Shown: in pieces, positions 19,038 to 28,031 of the stretch
Layout of the letters: every line of letters begins with the position of its first letter
Position numbering within the stretch: the stretch's first letter is position 1
Source: Clostridium sp. K13
GTDB taxonomy: Bacteria > Bacillota > Clostridia > Clostridiales > Clostridiaceae
Direction of reading: 5' to 3'
DNA length: 64,000 nt
NCBI RefSeq assembly: GCF_019734195.1
Contig: NZ_JAASHM010000009.1
Span: 58,585-122,584, forward strand
Translations under genes and position numbers: made by a program
The notes under the pieces: model-generated
What the model saw: the letters and a program-made list of their open reading frames with translations, nothing else
What the model was told of the DNA's origin: nothing
Databases searched by the model: none

Positions 19038-19433
19038 TTATGCACCCATTCCTATAATCATACCTATTACATAAGGAATAAGCCATATCGCCCATACAAG
19101 TATACTAAATTTATGGAATTTAGCCTTTTGTACATCATTACCTTTAACTAATACCCAAGTTGCCCAACCTGCATGAAATAACATTAAAACTATAGCTAAA
19201 AGTCCTGTAGCACTATGAAGCATCTGACTTGTTTTACTTATTGTTTCTACACCTGACTTTGCAATTTGTGACATTGTTAAAGTACCAGTTGTATCACATA
19301 TTAATCCTATCCAAAATATAATTACATGTTTTTTTCCTAGTGTTTTTGCTTTTCTTTCTCCAAATACACCAATTGTATAAAATACTAATGCTAATGTTAT
19401 AGTTATTATTGCAAATATTAAAATCCCATTCAT
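19038..19433 (-). CDS. HsmA/TIGR03987 family four-helix membrane protein
   Basis: A membrane protein of 131 residues when started at the ATG at 19433, which follows GGAGGAAAATAAA; the upstream ATG at 19448 overlaps that Shine-Dalgarno sequence and is unlikely. Four hydrophobic segments are seen, with HAGWATWVLVKG and conserved His residues (KKHVIIF, LHSATGLL, KFHKFSILVW) that recall heme-binding or cytochrome b561-like helices. The family is labelled TIGR03987 (HsmA) and its function is unresolved. It is the last gene of a three-gene operon with a MarR regulator and another membrane protein, so a regulated stress or efflux role is plausible. Confidence 0.75.
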   Translation of the reverse strand: MNGILIFAIITITLALVFYTIGVFGERKAKTLGKKHVIIFWIGLICDTTGTLTMSQIAKSGVETISKTSQMLHSATGLLAIVLMLFHAGWATWVLVKGNDVQKAKFHKFSILVWAIWLIPYVIGMIIGMGA

Positions 19434-19464
19434 TTTATTTTCCTCCATTATTTTTATAAATTAA

Positions 19465-19896
19465 TTAGACTCTTTTTATCTTATTTCTTAAATCAATTAA
19501 ATTTTTCTTTACTTCTTCAACTTCTTCTTCAGTAAAATTTTCAAATATCTTATCAAAGCTGTCATTTATAGTTTTTCTAAACTCTTTGGCAAATTCTTTT
19601 CCCTTATAAGAAAATGTAATATACGTATTTCTTTTATCCTCATCATTCTTGATCTTCTCTATATATCCCATACTTTCCATTCTTGAAACTATTCCTGAAA
19701 CAGTTCCCTTTGCCAAATGCATTTCGTCACACAATTTAGATATAGTAACTTGTCCACTATGAGCAATTAATTTAATTATCATTATCTGTTGATGGGTTAA
19801 CCCACTGTCCTTTAAGCTTTCACTTACTATCCCCATAGTACTTGAATAAATTTCTTTTATTAACATAGCAATTTCAAAGGAATCATATTGCTTCAT
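19465..19896 (-). CDS. MarR-family transcriptional regulator
   Basis: A 143-residue winged-helix repressor. The chosen start, ATG at 19896, follows GGAGGACGAGGTT; a longer TTG-start reading from 19911 would overlap that site. The HTH (GQVTISKLCDEMHLAKGTVSG) and wing (RMESMGYIEKIKNDEDKRNT) are typical MarR, with dimerisation helices at both ends. It sits between two membrane protein genes with 4-base and about 30-base spacing, and the operon promoter carries a matching inverted repeat at 20393-20434, so autoregulation is likely. Confidence 0.9.
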   Translation of the reverse strand: MKQYDSFEIAMLIKEIYSSTMGIVSESLKDSGLTHQQIMIIKLIAHSGQVTISKLCDEMHLAKGTVSGIVSRMESMGYIEKIKNDEDKRNTYITFSYKGKEFAKEFRKTINDSFDKIFENFTEEEVEEVKKNLIDLRNKIKRV

Positions 19897-19914
19897 AACC
19901 TCGTCCTCCAAACT

Positions 19915-20376
19915 TTAAACTGTATATTTTATTTTAGTATCTTCAAACTTTATAAAATTTATTATAAATAGAATACCTGCTAAAAATAATGCTGCTCCTA
20001 ATCCAATATAAAATATACCAATATAAAAAGGATTAAAAATTCCACTACTTCTAACAATAATTCCGAATGTCATCATACATCCCATTATTATATATCCTTT
20101 CACATCAAAGAAAGAAAATACACATTGCTTTCTTAACTTACTATTTACTATTCTTTTTGTGTGTTTAACAGACATTTTTTTAAATATAAAGTTAAAGAAT
20201 ATAAAAAATATTATAAAAGAAATAGCTGTACTTATAATTACGCTTCCATTATATGATGATACATCTCCTTCTCCTAATGTAAAAACTCTAAATCCTGCTA
20301 TTCCCCATACTAACCCTGCTACAAGTAGTAATGTTCTTTTACTAACTGCTAAAATTCCACTTTTAGATTCTTTCAT
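19915..20376 (-). CDS. Four-helix membrane protein, first gene of MarR operon
   Basis: A 153-residue integral membrane protein with four hydrophobic segments (about 12-28, 44-65, 92-108 and 118-142) separated by a basic loop (KKMSVKHTKRIVNSKLRKQ). No known catalytic motif is visible and I do not recognise a named family. It starts after AAAGGAGGCAT and lies four bases upstream of the longer MarR reading frame, so it is the promoter-proximal gene of the operon. It is presumably the target or effector of the MarR-controlled response. Confidence 0.7.
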   Translation of the reverse strand: MKESKSGILAVSKRTLLLVAGLVWGIAGFRVFTLGEGDVSSYNGSVIISTAISFIIFFIFFNFIFKKMSVKHTKRIVNSKLRKQCVFSFFDVKGYIIMGCMMTFGIIVRSSGIFNPFYIGIFYIGLGAALFLAGILFIINFIKFEDTKIKYTV

Positions 20377-20392
20377 AAATTATGCCTCCTTT

Positions 20393-20459
20393 AATAGTTC
20401 GCATACAAACCTTTTAGTTCCTATGCGAACTATTATACTACTATTAAAAAGCTTGTCAA
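20393..20459 (-). promoter_or_regulatory. Promoter and MarR-type operator of the MarR operon
   Basis: On the minus strand TTGACA (20459-20454) and TATAAT (20437-20432) are separated by 16 bases. Starting in the -10 box lies a perfect 13-base inverted repeat AATAGTTCGCATA (20393-20405) / TATGCGAACTATT (20422-20434). The second arm is itself part of AGTTC-N6-GAACT, a classical MarR-type dyad. This geometry predicts repression by the operon's own MarR protein. Confidence 0.8.
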
Positions 20460-20516
20460 CTATATTAAGAAAAACATTTTATAAATGTGCTTATGGATAA
20501 GACTTCTCTATAAAAT

Positions 20517-20550
20517 AAAAAAATACCTGCAAATTTTCAGGTATTTTAAT
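20517..20550 (-). terminator. Rho-independent terminator of ECF S-component gene
   Basis: AAAATACCTG (20520-20529) and CAGGTATTTT (20538-20547) form a 10-bp stem flanked by A and T runs, 10 bases past the stop. Confidence 0.8.
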
Positions 20551-20557
20551 AACTATA

Positions 20558-21145
20558 TTAAACAGGTAATAATAATCCAGACTTCTTTAAAATTGGTCTT
20601 ATAGCATTATATATAATTGCTACTAATATAACTGACACAACTGCATTTATAAATGTAGTAGCTGCACTTAGCTTAGCTAAAATCATAGCTGCATCCTGTG
20701 GTTGTCCTAAAATATATTGTTTATAAAAAAATCCCACAATAGGATCTGCAATTACATTAAAAGCAAGTCCTCCTATTGATGCAATTAAACTCCATTTAAA
20801 AATATATTTTTTATCATTACTTTCACTTATTTTAGCAATTTTATGTGCTATTAACCCTGTTATTAAGCCAATACACAATTTTAACACGAATGTTTTAGGT
20901 GCTACCAATATATATACAGGATCAAGCAAATCTGCAATTGTCATACCTATGGCACCTGCTAATCCTCCATACCACCCCCCAAGTAATAAAGCTGCTAAAA
21001 CACAAAATGCATTCCCAATATGAAGTGAAGTAGCATCTCCACCTGGCACTGGAATTTTTATTTGTAAATAAGTAAAAGATACAAAGCATAATGCTGCAAG
21101 TAAAGCAGTTTGTATTAATTTTTTAAATCTTATTTGGTTATTCAT
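20558..21145 (-). CDS. ECF transporter substrate-binding S component
   Basis: A 195-residue membrane protein with five to six hydrophobic segments. The N-terminal helix carries the AAxxx-type motif (LIQTALLAALCFVSF) used by S components to dock onto EcfT, followed by IPVPGGDATSLHIGNAFCVL and GGWYGGLAGAIGMTIADLLDP, typical of the ECF_trnsprt/PF12822 family. It binds a vitamin or similar micronutrient and shares the energising EcfAA'T module encoded elsewhere. No vitamin riboswitch is seen upstream, and the ligand cannot be assigned with confidence. Confidence 0.85.
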   Translation of the reverse strand: MNNQIRFKKLIQTALLAALCFVSFTYLQIKIPVPGGDATSLHIGNAFCVLAALLLGGWYGGLAGAIGMTIADLLDPVYILVAPKTFVLKLCIGLITGLIAHKIAKISESNDKKYIFKWSLIASIGGLAFNVIADPIVGFFYKQYILGQPQDAAMILAKLSAATTFINAVVSVILVAIIYNAIRPILKKSGLLLPV

Positions 21146-21202
21146 TAATAATTGCCTCCTTAATTATAAAACGTTAAATCCATTTTATACCACCATCTCT
21201 AT

Positions 21203-21225
21203 TTATGACAATTGTATCCATACAA
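21203..21225 (-). promoter_or_regulatory. Palindrome TTGTAT-CC-ATACAA next to the ECF S-component promoter
   Basis: A perfect 14-base palindrome at 21212-21225 abuts a candidate -35 TTGTCA on the minus strand, which stands 16 bases before TATAAA. It could bind a vitamin-responsive repressor or activator; the factor is not known. Confidence 0.35.
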
Positions 21226-21269
21226 ACTCACTAATATATTCTTACTAAATTAAATATGTTTTCTTAAAT

Positions 21270-21322
21270 AATAAAAGGAACAGTATAAAACCTTGTATAA
21301 AATCAAAGTTATCTACTGCTCC
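21270..21322 (-). terminator. Possible terminator of SDR gene
   Basis: On the minus strand GGAGCAGTA pairs with TACTGTTCC (one G-U) around a long loop and is followed by TTTTATTATT. It lies 34 bases past the SDR stop. Confidence 0.55.
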
Positions 21323-21355
21323 ATTTATTTTAATTATATATAAATTTATTATTAA

Positions 21356-22174
21356 CTAGAATGCTGTAAATCCACCATCTACAGGCATAAATATTCCTGT
21401 TACATTACTAGCTTCTTTTGATGCTAAGAATAAACATACATCTGCCACTTCTTCTGCCTTTGCAACTCTATTTTGTGGAGATACAGTTTTTCCTGATACT
21501 ATTCCGACCTCTTGTTTAATTCCAGCTTTATCAGCTGCTTCTCTCTTAGACTTTAAGAATTCTAATGCTTCATGATACATTGGTGTATCTGTAGTTCCTG
21601 GATTAACTGCATTAACTCTTATTCCATTCTTAGCATAATCTAATGCCATATTTCTTGTTAATCCATTTAAAGCATGTTTAGATGTAACATATGCTGAATG
21701 TCCTGGGAATCCTGTTAATCCAGCTACTGATGAAACATTAACTACTGCTCCACCCTTATTATCTTTTAACATTTGTCCAATAAAGTTTTTAGACATATGG
21801 AATACTGTCATAACATTACAGTCAAATACTCTTCTAAACATTTCTTCTGGCATTTGATGTACTGGAGCTGGAATTCCTGTTATCCCTGCATTATTTATTA
21901 ATATGTCAACTCCGCCGAACTTTTCTACTGCAGTATCTACAACCTTTTTACAGTTTTCAGCTACTGATAAATCTAATATTAAAAACTCTACATTTGGAGT
22001 TATTTCTCTAATTTCTGATAAAGTTTCCTTGCTCATTTCTTCTTTCATATCTGCTAAAACTAATTTAGCGCCTTCTTTGGCTGCTCTTAATGCAATAGCC
22101 TTTCCTATTCCACCAGCTGCACCTGTTACTATCATAACTAAATCTTTAAATCTGTTTTCTATAATACTCATCAT
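21356..22174 (-). CDS. Short-chain dehydrogenase/reductase (SDR)
   Basis: A 272-residue classical SDR. It has the cofactor motif TGAAGGIG (17-24), NNAG (about 94-97), catalytic Ser about 148, Y162 and K166 in YVTSK, and the C-terminal PVDGGF. An Asp after the second strand (LADMKEE) favours NAD(H) over NADP(H). It carries a somewhat long loop before the last helix (about residues 200-235). The substrate is undefined; polyol, hydroxysteroid or 2,3-butanediol-like alcohols are all possible. It is a single-gene unit. Confidence 0.85.
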   Translation of the reverse strand: MMSIIENRFKDLVMIVTGAAGGIGKAIALRAAKEGAKLVLADMKEEMSKETLSEIREITPNVEFLILDLSVAENCKKVVDTAVEKFGGVDILINNAGITGIPAPVHQMPEEMFRRVFDCNVMTVFHMSKNFIGQMLKDNKGGAVVNVSSVAGLTGFPGHSAYVTSKHALNGLTRNMALDYAKNGIRVNAVNPGTTDTPMYHEALEFLKSKREAADKAGIKQEVGIVSGKTVSPQNRVAKAEEVADVCLFLASKEASNVTGIFMPVDGGFTAF

Positions 22175-22325
22175 TTCCTCTTAAATCCTCCTCTTTCTAG
22201 CTAAAAAAAGCTATAAGAGGCATTTTACTCCTTCTAGGAAATATATTCAATTATATATTAGTTAATATTTTCTTAACAAACTGTAAACCATTAAATATTT
22301 TATACTAAATAAACATTAACGTTTA

Positions 22326-23678
22326 TTAATTCTTATCAAACTTTACAACAAATTCAATGTAATCTTTCTCTAAATTATAATATATATTAAAATTATTTTT
22401 TTCACATAATCTCTTACAAATGTATAATCCTAGTCCTGAACTAGATATTTGTCTATCTTTATTATCACCTTTTATAAATGGTTCAAGTAAAATATCCTTT
22501 ATTTCATCTTTTATCTTATCAACACCATTATAAATTTTAAAATGACCCTTTCCTTCATCTATTCCTATTTCAATATTAATATCTTTAGTTGTTGAATACT
22601 TTAAACTATTTTCTATTAGATTAGTTAATACACTTTCAACCTCTTCCTTAATTACAATAATCTTAATTTCAGCCTTTTCACTTAAAGAGATATTATAACC
22701 TCTATCTCTAATTTGATTATGGAAAGCCTCTATAATCCTTTTAGTCATTTTATTAATATTTACTTCTTCAGAATATACTTGAACTAATGCTTCTTCTCTT
22801 GAAATCATTAGTAATTTTTCTACTAACTTATTCATCTTAATACTTTCTTCTTCAATTCTCTCTACAGCTCTAAGTACAAATTCATCTTCAAAATTCTCAT
22901 CCTGTAACATTTGAGAATATCCCCTTATAGCTGTTAGAGGTGTTTTTAGTTCATGAGTTGCATTATTAAAAAACTCTTTAGTATTATTTTTCATTTCTAC
23001 TATATTATTTTTCATATCATTAAAACCTTCAGTAATAATGCTAATATCATCTTTTGTTTCTATAGGAAGATTACTTACAACTTCTCCCCTTCCTAAAGAA
23101 TCCATGGCTATTACTAATTTCTTTAATGGTTTAGTAGACTTATTTATTATTAAGTATATTACTATAAATAGAATAGACAGTAATATAGCTTCTGTCCCTA
23201 TAACTATTTTTAAAACCCTATTGTTTGTCATAAAGATTTTAGAATAATCTTTCTGTATAATTAAATTATCTTCATGTTCACCATTAACATATAAGGGATA
23301 ATATAAAGTTGCAAAAAACATATCATCATCACAACTTAATCTTAATAATGATTTATTATCACCTTCTAACCCCTTATACATTTCAATATCATCTTCATAG
23401 ATAACTTGCCCAACATTCTCATCATTCCAACTAATATATATATCAAATAATGAACTTATTTTATTCAACGTAAGCCATGCATTATTAGTATTTTCTAATT
23501 TCACTAATGAAGAACAACTTTCTTTAGCATAAGTAATTATTCCTCTCATATCGTTATTTATATAATCTTCTAAATTATTATTTAAAACTATATTAATAAC
23601 TATATATGAAATAGTTATTATTGATATTAATCCAGCAAATAATGCAGCTGAAATTTTTCCTTTTAAAGTTATCTTCAT
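22326..23678 (-). CDS. Sensor histidine kinase of an OmpR-type two-component system
   Basis: A 450-residue membrane kinase. Two transmembrane helices (about 8-33 and 155-178) enclose an extracellular sensor of about 120 residues, then come HAMP, HisKA with H242 in NNATHELKTPL, and HATPase_c with the N-box NLIENSLKYS and SSGLGLYICKRL. The gene starts three bases after the response regulator stop, so the pair is an operon with the lipoprotein gene at the front. The extracellular sensor is not a recognised domain; the lipoprotein is a candidate sensory partner. Confidence 0.9.
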   Translation of the reverse strand: MKITLKGKISAALFAGLISIITISYIVINIVLNNNLEDYINNDMRGIITYAKESCSSLVKLENTNNAWLTLNKISSLFDIYISWNDENVGQVIYEDDIEMYKGLEGDNKSLLRLSCDDDMFFATLYYPLYVNGEHEDNLIIQKDYSKIFMTNNRVLKIVIGTEAILLSILFIVIYLIINKSTKPLKKLVIAMDSLGRGEVVSNLPIETKDDISIITEGFNDMKNNIVEMKNNTKEFFNNATHELKTPLTAIRGYSQMLQDENFEDEFVLRAVERIEEESIKMNKLVEKLLMISREEALVQVYSEEVNINKMTKRIIEAFHNQIRDRGYNISLSEKAEIKIIVIKEEVESVLTNLIENSLKYSTTKDINIEIGIDEGKGHFKIYNGVDKIKDEIKDILLEPFIKGDNKDRQISSSGLGLYICKRLCEKNNFNIYYNLEKDYIEFVVKFDKN

Positions 23679-23680
23679 AA

Positions 23681-24349
23681 TTACCTCATCACATATCCAA
23701 CCCCAAATACTGTTTCTATTATAGATTGTCCTTTTTCCTCACCAAGCTTTTCTCTAAGCCTTCTTATATGAACATCTATAGTTCTATCATCTCCATAATA
23801 ATCTATTCCCCAAACATTATTTAATAATTGCTCCCTAGAAAATACCATTTCTTTATTACTATAAAGCAACCAAATAATATCAAATTCTTTTTTACTTAAC
23901 TTAATCACTTCTCCATCTTTTCTTACTTCTCTTTTTTGAATATCTATAAACAATCCTTTTTCAAGGTTTTTATTATTTTCTATAACTGCAGTATCTTCTA
24001 ATCTTCTAAGAGCCACTTTAACTCTCATTTTTACCTCTCTAATATCAAAGGGTTTTGTTATATAATCGTCAGCTCCAATTTCCATACCATTAAGCTTGTC
24101 TAATATATTACTTTTTGCTGTAATCATAATTACACATGCTTTCTTATAAATCTCCTTACAAATTTCCTCACCTTTACCATCTGGTAGCATTAAATCTAAT
24201 AAGACCAAATCGGGCTTAAAACCATCAAATAATATTAATGCTTCTCTAGCTGTAAATGCTGATACTACATCATATCCTTCTCTTTTTAAAGATGTTGTCA
24301 AAATATCATTTATTGATACTTCATCTTCTACTATAAGTATTTTCCTCAT
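23681..24349 (-). CDS. OmpR/PhoB-family response regulator
   Basis: A 222-residue regulator. The receiver domain has the phosphoacceptor D52 in LVLLDLMLPDG, the acidic pocket VEDE near the start, and the conserved Lys in TKPFDIREV; the C-terminal winged helix ends DDRTIDVHIRRLREKLG and GVGYVMR. It lies between the lipoprotein and kinase genes with spacings of 14 and 2 bases. It should be phosphorylated by the adjacent kinase; targets are unknown, though the operon itself is a usual one. Confidence 0.92.
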   Translation of the reverse strand: MRKILIVEDEVSINDILTTSLKREGYDVVSAFTAREALILFDGFKPDLVLLDLMLPDGKGEEICKEIYKKACVIMITAKSNILDKLNGMEIGADDYITKPFDIREVKMRVKVALRRLEDTAVIENNKNLEKGLFIDIQKREVRKDGEVIKLSKKEFDIIWLLYSNKEMVFSREQLLNNVWGIDYYGDDRTIDVHIRRLREKLGEEKGQSIIETVFGVGYVMR

Positions 24350-24363
24350 ATTCCCCTTAATTT

Positions 24364-25731
24364 TTACCTTTCAATATTTAATTTAACAACATAATCTTTG
24401 TAACCATAAGGATAATAATATTCACTAAAATATTCTTCTGATCCATTTAGGCTCTCTGTAGCCTTAAACTGAATTATTAATTCTGTATCATCATCATTCA
24501 TAAGCACATTATATATCCATATACAATCATCTTCTTTTACATCTAATTCAACTTTATGGTATATATCTATTCTATCATCTTTTAACTCTCCAATGTAGTA
24601 TTCTTGCCCTTGCCCTTCCTGTTTACCTTTTTCGAGTAAGCATAGATTAGATTCTCTCCAGAATTCAACAACTTCAAAATTCTTACTATCACCTTGCATT
24701 ATTCTTTCAATTGTTTTTACAGATGGTTTATATATAACTAATAATTCACTACTATCTTTTGCATTTTTCATAATTTTCTCATCATATAATGGCTTAAATG
24801 TAGTACTTCCATCTGAAATAAATGAATTTGATTTAAATTGATACATTAAAATAATTTCTCCATCTTTATTTATAGTAACTTGATTTTCATATAAAAGTGC
24901 TATTCCTGATAGATCTATTGTATCAAACTCTTTAAAATTAATTACATTATTCTTAAAGGTTAACTCATAAATAACTCCTATCTCATTAATAGCATAAAAG
25001 CTTTCTGTTACATTATCATATAATATGTCAATTATAAAGTTACATTCAGTACCTTTATCTTCATACTCATATACTTCTTTTGTAGTTAAATCTACAATTC
25101 TGATACTAACCAACTTTTCATCACCAAATGCATAATTATATAATGAATATCCAAAGTTATTATTTCCTTCAATTAATTTTTCAGTAGTTGTTTCCTTACC
25201 ATCAGGTATATAGTACATTCTACCTAAATTTGATTCATATTTTTTTCTAAATAATGACTCAAATTCATTAGTTTCATAATTAAAGTAATTTACAGAATGT
25301 CTGTCTTCCCCAACCCATTCTGAATTTAACCCTTTAACACCTTCATCTTCGTTGTAAACAAGAATACTTTGCTCTGTTTCTTCTACCTCAAATTCATCAT
25401 TAGCTACATATAACTTTTGATCTTCTCCTCTAATTTCTAAAGGTAAATTTACCATTGCCCCTATTCTATAAGGAGTAACTCTTTCATCTGATAAACTTCC
25501 ATAAAGCTTTCCACTATTATAAAAGCCAAAATCAAATTTATATCCTTCTGGTACGATAAAATTAATTTCCTCTTGAGTTATTTTTATACTACTATTTGAA
25601 CTATCCATAACATTTTCTTCAAATACAATTTCCTTACTTTTTAAACTGTTCCCTCCTCCATTTGCTGTACATCCTATATTTAATGTCATTGCTAATGCCA
25701 TTAGTATTGATATAATGCTTTTTTTATTCAT
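24364..25731 (-). CDS. Lipoprotein of unknown function in a two-component operon
   Basis: A 455-residue exported lipoprotein. The signal peptide ends ALAMTLNIGC, with the lipid-modified Cys at residue 21. The rest is soluble and rich in short beta strands with recurring aromatic/acidic turns (EFESLFRKKYES, KTVEYEDKG-like segments), consistent with a beta-propeller, but no catalytic motif is seen. It is the first gene of the operon with the response regulator and kinase, which suggests that it is a sensor accessory or a target of the system. I do not recognise a named family. Confidence 0.7.
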   Translation of the reverse strand: MNKKSIISILMALAMTLNIGCTANGGGNSLKSKEIVFEENVMDSSNSSIKITQEEINFIVPEGYKFDFGFYNSGKLYGSLSDERVTPYRIGAMVNLPLEIRGEDQKLYVANDEFEVEETEQSILVYNEDEGVKGLNSEWVGEDRHSVNYFNYETNEFESLFRKKYESNLGRMYYIPDGKETTTEKLIEGNNNFGYSLYNYAFGDEKLVSIRIVDLTTKEVYEYEDKGTECNFIIDILYDNVTESFYAINEIGVIYELTFKNNVINFKEFDTIDLSGIALLYENQVTINKDGEIILMYQFKSNSFISDGSTTFKPLYDEKIMKNAKDSSELLVIYKPSVKTIERIMQGDSKNFEVVEFWRESNLCLLEKGKQEGQGQEYYIGELKDDRIDIYHKVELDVKEDDCIWIYNVLMNDDDTELIIQFKATESLNGSEEYFSEYYYPYGYKDYVVKLNIER

Positions 25732-25829
25732 TATAACTCCCCCAATCTGTTAATTTATTTTTATTATAAAAGGAAGTTATTACAAAATTATTAAGAAATA
25801 ATAAAAATATAATTTTATTAATATATAAC

Positions 25830-25871
25830 AAAAGGAACATTTTAATTCATACAAATTAAAATGTTCCTTTT
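25830..25871 (-). terminator. Terminator of TPR protein gene
   Basis: Two 18-base arms (25830-25847 and 25854-25871) are perfect inverted repeats around a six-base loop. It lies 88 bases past the TPR stop; the T tract is short. Confidence 0.65.
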
Positions 25872-25958
25872 AATTATGCTATCTATATCTCTTCAATTAA
25901 ATCATTATTTCTATTATTAGAATATCTTATTAACATAATATACGATTTTATTTATAAA

Positions 25959-26873
25959 TTAACAAAATAACTTTGTATACCCTTCTAAAACTCTAATAGA
26001 ATTAAGTTCCTCATCTTCCTTCATATACTCCTCAAAGAAGTCATTTAATTCTATAGACTTAAGAATATCATCTAAAGCTAATTCTAACTCATTAATTCCT
26101 ACATAAAAACAAGCTCTATTATAATATAAGAAGCCTTCATCTTCATTATCTGCTATTCCGTCATTAATTATTTCAATAGCTCTTTTATAATCATTCTTTT
26201 CCCTATACATTACAGCATAATTTAAATAACTATATGGATAATAAGGATTTTGTTCTATCGATTTCTTATAATATTCTTCTGCTAATTCTAAATTCCCTAA
26301 CTTTTTATTAAATACTCCCATATTAAAAAGTATTCTAAAATGATTTTTATCTATTTCAAGTGCTTTTTCCATATATTCTAAAGCAAGATTTATATCTCCT
26401 AATTCATCATAAATACATCCTAAATTAGCATTTGCCCATAAATCTTTTGGATTTAGCTTTAATACAGTTTTATAATTTTTTATAGCCTCATCTTTATTTC
26501 CTAATTCATCATAAGCATTAGCTAAAAAGAAATAAGCTTTTTCATATTTACTATCATTTTCAATAGCTTTTTTATAATACTCTATAGCTTCTTCATATAA
26601 TCCGTCATCATCTAAAATAATTCCTAGGCCATAATATGCTATTGCATTAGTAGCATCTAATTCTAATACTTTTCTGTACATATTTTCAGCTAAATCAAAA
26701 TTTGCTATTTTATCATAAAGAAATGCTAAATCTAAAATTAAATCTATATCTTCTTTTCCTTCTGGACAATTATATGCCTTTTTAAAGAATTTCAAAGCTT
26801 TTAAATAATTTTTTTCCGTCATAAAATTACGCCCTATTGATATGTAATTATCAAACATATATGTTTTTTCCAA
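25959..26873 (-). CDS. Tetratricopeptide repeat protein
   Basis: A 304-residue soluble protein made almost entirely of TPR repeats of 34 residues from residue 8 to about 275. Units such as AYYGLGIILDDDGLYEEAIE and ANANLGCIYDELGDINLALE show the W/L-G-Y-A-F-A-P pattern. There is no signal peptide or enzymatic domain. It should act as a cytosolic protein-protein scaffold; no partner is suggested by the single-gene context. Confidence 0.85.
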   Translation of the reverse strand: MEKTYMFDNYISIGRNFMTEKNYLKALKFFKKAYNCPEGKEDIDLILDLAFLYDKIANFDLAENMYRKVLELDATNAIAYYGLGIILDDDGLYEEAIEYYKKAIENDSKYEKAYFFLANAYDELGNKDEAIKNYKTVLKLNPKDLWANANLGCIYDELGDINLALEYMEKALEIDKNHFRILFNMGVFNKKLGNLELAEEYYKKSIEQNPYYPYSYLNYAVMYREKNDYKRAIEIINDGIADNEDEGFLYYNRACFYVGINELELALDDILKSIELNDFFEEYMKEDEELNSIRVLEGYTKLFC

Positions 26874-27040
26874 AATATCTTCTCCCTCTTTAATACTCTA
26901 TATACTTAACTAAATAAAAACTTCATTTTATTGATATAGTATCTTTTTATTACTATTTAAACATTTCAATTATAGCATAATGTATTGTTTTCATAATATA
27001 TCTTTATCAACAAAATAATACTCTTCATATATAATAATAA

Positions 27041-27080
27041 AAAAATGAGGAGTCCTAAACATCTTAGTTTACAACCCCAT
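27041..27080 (-). terminator. Imperfect terminator of BaiA-like SDR gene
   Basis: On the minus strand ATGGGG-TTGTAAAC pairs imperfectly with GTTTAGGACTCCTCAT and is followed by seven T residues. It lies about 35 bases past the stop. Confidence 0.5.
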
Positions 27081-27111
27081 ACTTATGCTTCCTAAATATA
27101 TATTATACCCT

Positions 27112-27873
27112 TTAGATTACAGTTGCTCCATCAACTGATAGGATAGCTCCACTAATATAACTTGCCATATCTGAAGCCAAGAATAAAAATGCATTTGCTA
27201 TATCTTCAGCTTCTCCAAGTCTTCCTACAGGAACATTAGCAGCCATTGCTTTTATCATATTTTGATCAAGAGCTGCTACCATATCAGTTGCAATTATTCC
27301 TGGTGCAATTGCATTAACTCTTATTCCATCTGTGCCCAACTCTCTTGCTAATGATTTAGTTAATCCATTTACTGCAAATTTAGATGTTGGATATCCAACT
27401 CCAGACTTTTGACCATTTATACTTACTATTGAACTTGTATTTAAAATAACACCATAATTATTCTTCTTCATTTTTTCAGCTGCTATCTTACTACAATTAA
27501 ATACAGCTTGCACATTTATATCAATAACATTTTCAAAATGCTTATCATCTTGATCATATATACTTACATTATCGCTTATACCAGCATTATTTATCAATAC
27601 ATCAATTTTTCCCCATTTATTTTCTACTTCATCCATCATTTTTTTTATATCTTCTATATTTAATAAATCTGTTGAAAATCCTAAAACTTCAAAATCAGAA
27701 TTTATTTCTTTTAATTGTTCTAAAGCCTTATTTACTGTTTCTTCTCTAGAACCACACAATGCAACTTTTGCTCCATTTTCAAGAAAAGATTTTACTGTTG
27801 AAAACCCAATCCCTCTAGTACCCCCAGTTACTATAACTACTTTATTTTTTATACTTTTCTCTAATATCCCCAT
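27112..27873 (-). CDS. SDR-family oxidoreductase, BaiA/FabG-like
   Basis: A 253-residue classical SDR with TGGTRGIG (16-23), NNAG (95-98), catalytic Ser 147/148, Y161 and K165 in YPTSK, and IAPGIIATDM. The stretch GFSTVKSFLENGAKVALCGSR, the segment EVLGFSTDL and SGVGYPTSK are strikingly like BaiA, the 3-alpha-hydroxysteroid dehydrogenase of bile-acid 7-dehydroxylating clostridia, although no other bai gene is nearby. GSREE after the second strand suggests NADP(H) use. An alternative is a FabG-like 3-oxoacyl reductase, but no fatty acid genes are adjacent. Confidence 0.85.
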   Translation of the reverse strand: MGILEKSIKNKVVIVTGGTRGIGFSTVKSFLENGAKVALCGSREETVNKALEQLKEINSDFEVLGFSTDLLNIEDIKKMMDEVENKWGKIDVLINNAGISDNVSIYDQDDKHFENVIDINVQAVFNCSKIAAEKMKKNNYGVILNTSSIVSINGQKSGVGYPTSKFAVNGLTKSLARELGTDGIRVNAIAPGIIATDMVAALDQNMIKAMAANVPVGRLGEAEDIANAFLFLASDMASYISGAILSVDGATVI

Positions 27874-28031
27874 AACTTCTCTCCTTTTATTTATTTTTTA
27901 TTATCTAATATTTATTATTATATAATAATTTTAAACAACTGTCATGTCTATTTAATTAAATATAATTTATCCAACTTTATATCTACTTATCCTAATATTT
28001 TTATCTATTTTTAATTATATTCTATCAATAA

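Noticed and set aside
21146..21355. Vitamin riboswitch upstream of the ECF S component
   Set aside because: No TPP, FMN, cobalamin or preQ1 aptamer pattern recognised; only a palindrome by the promoter.
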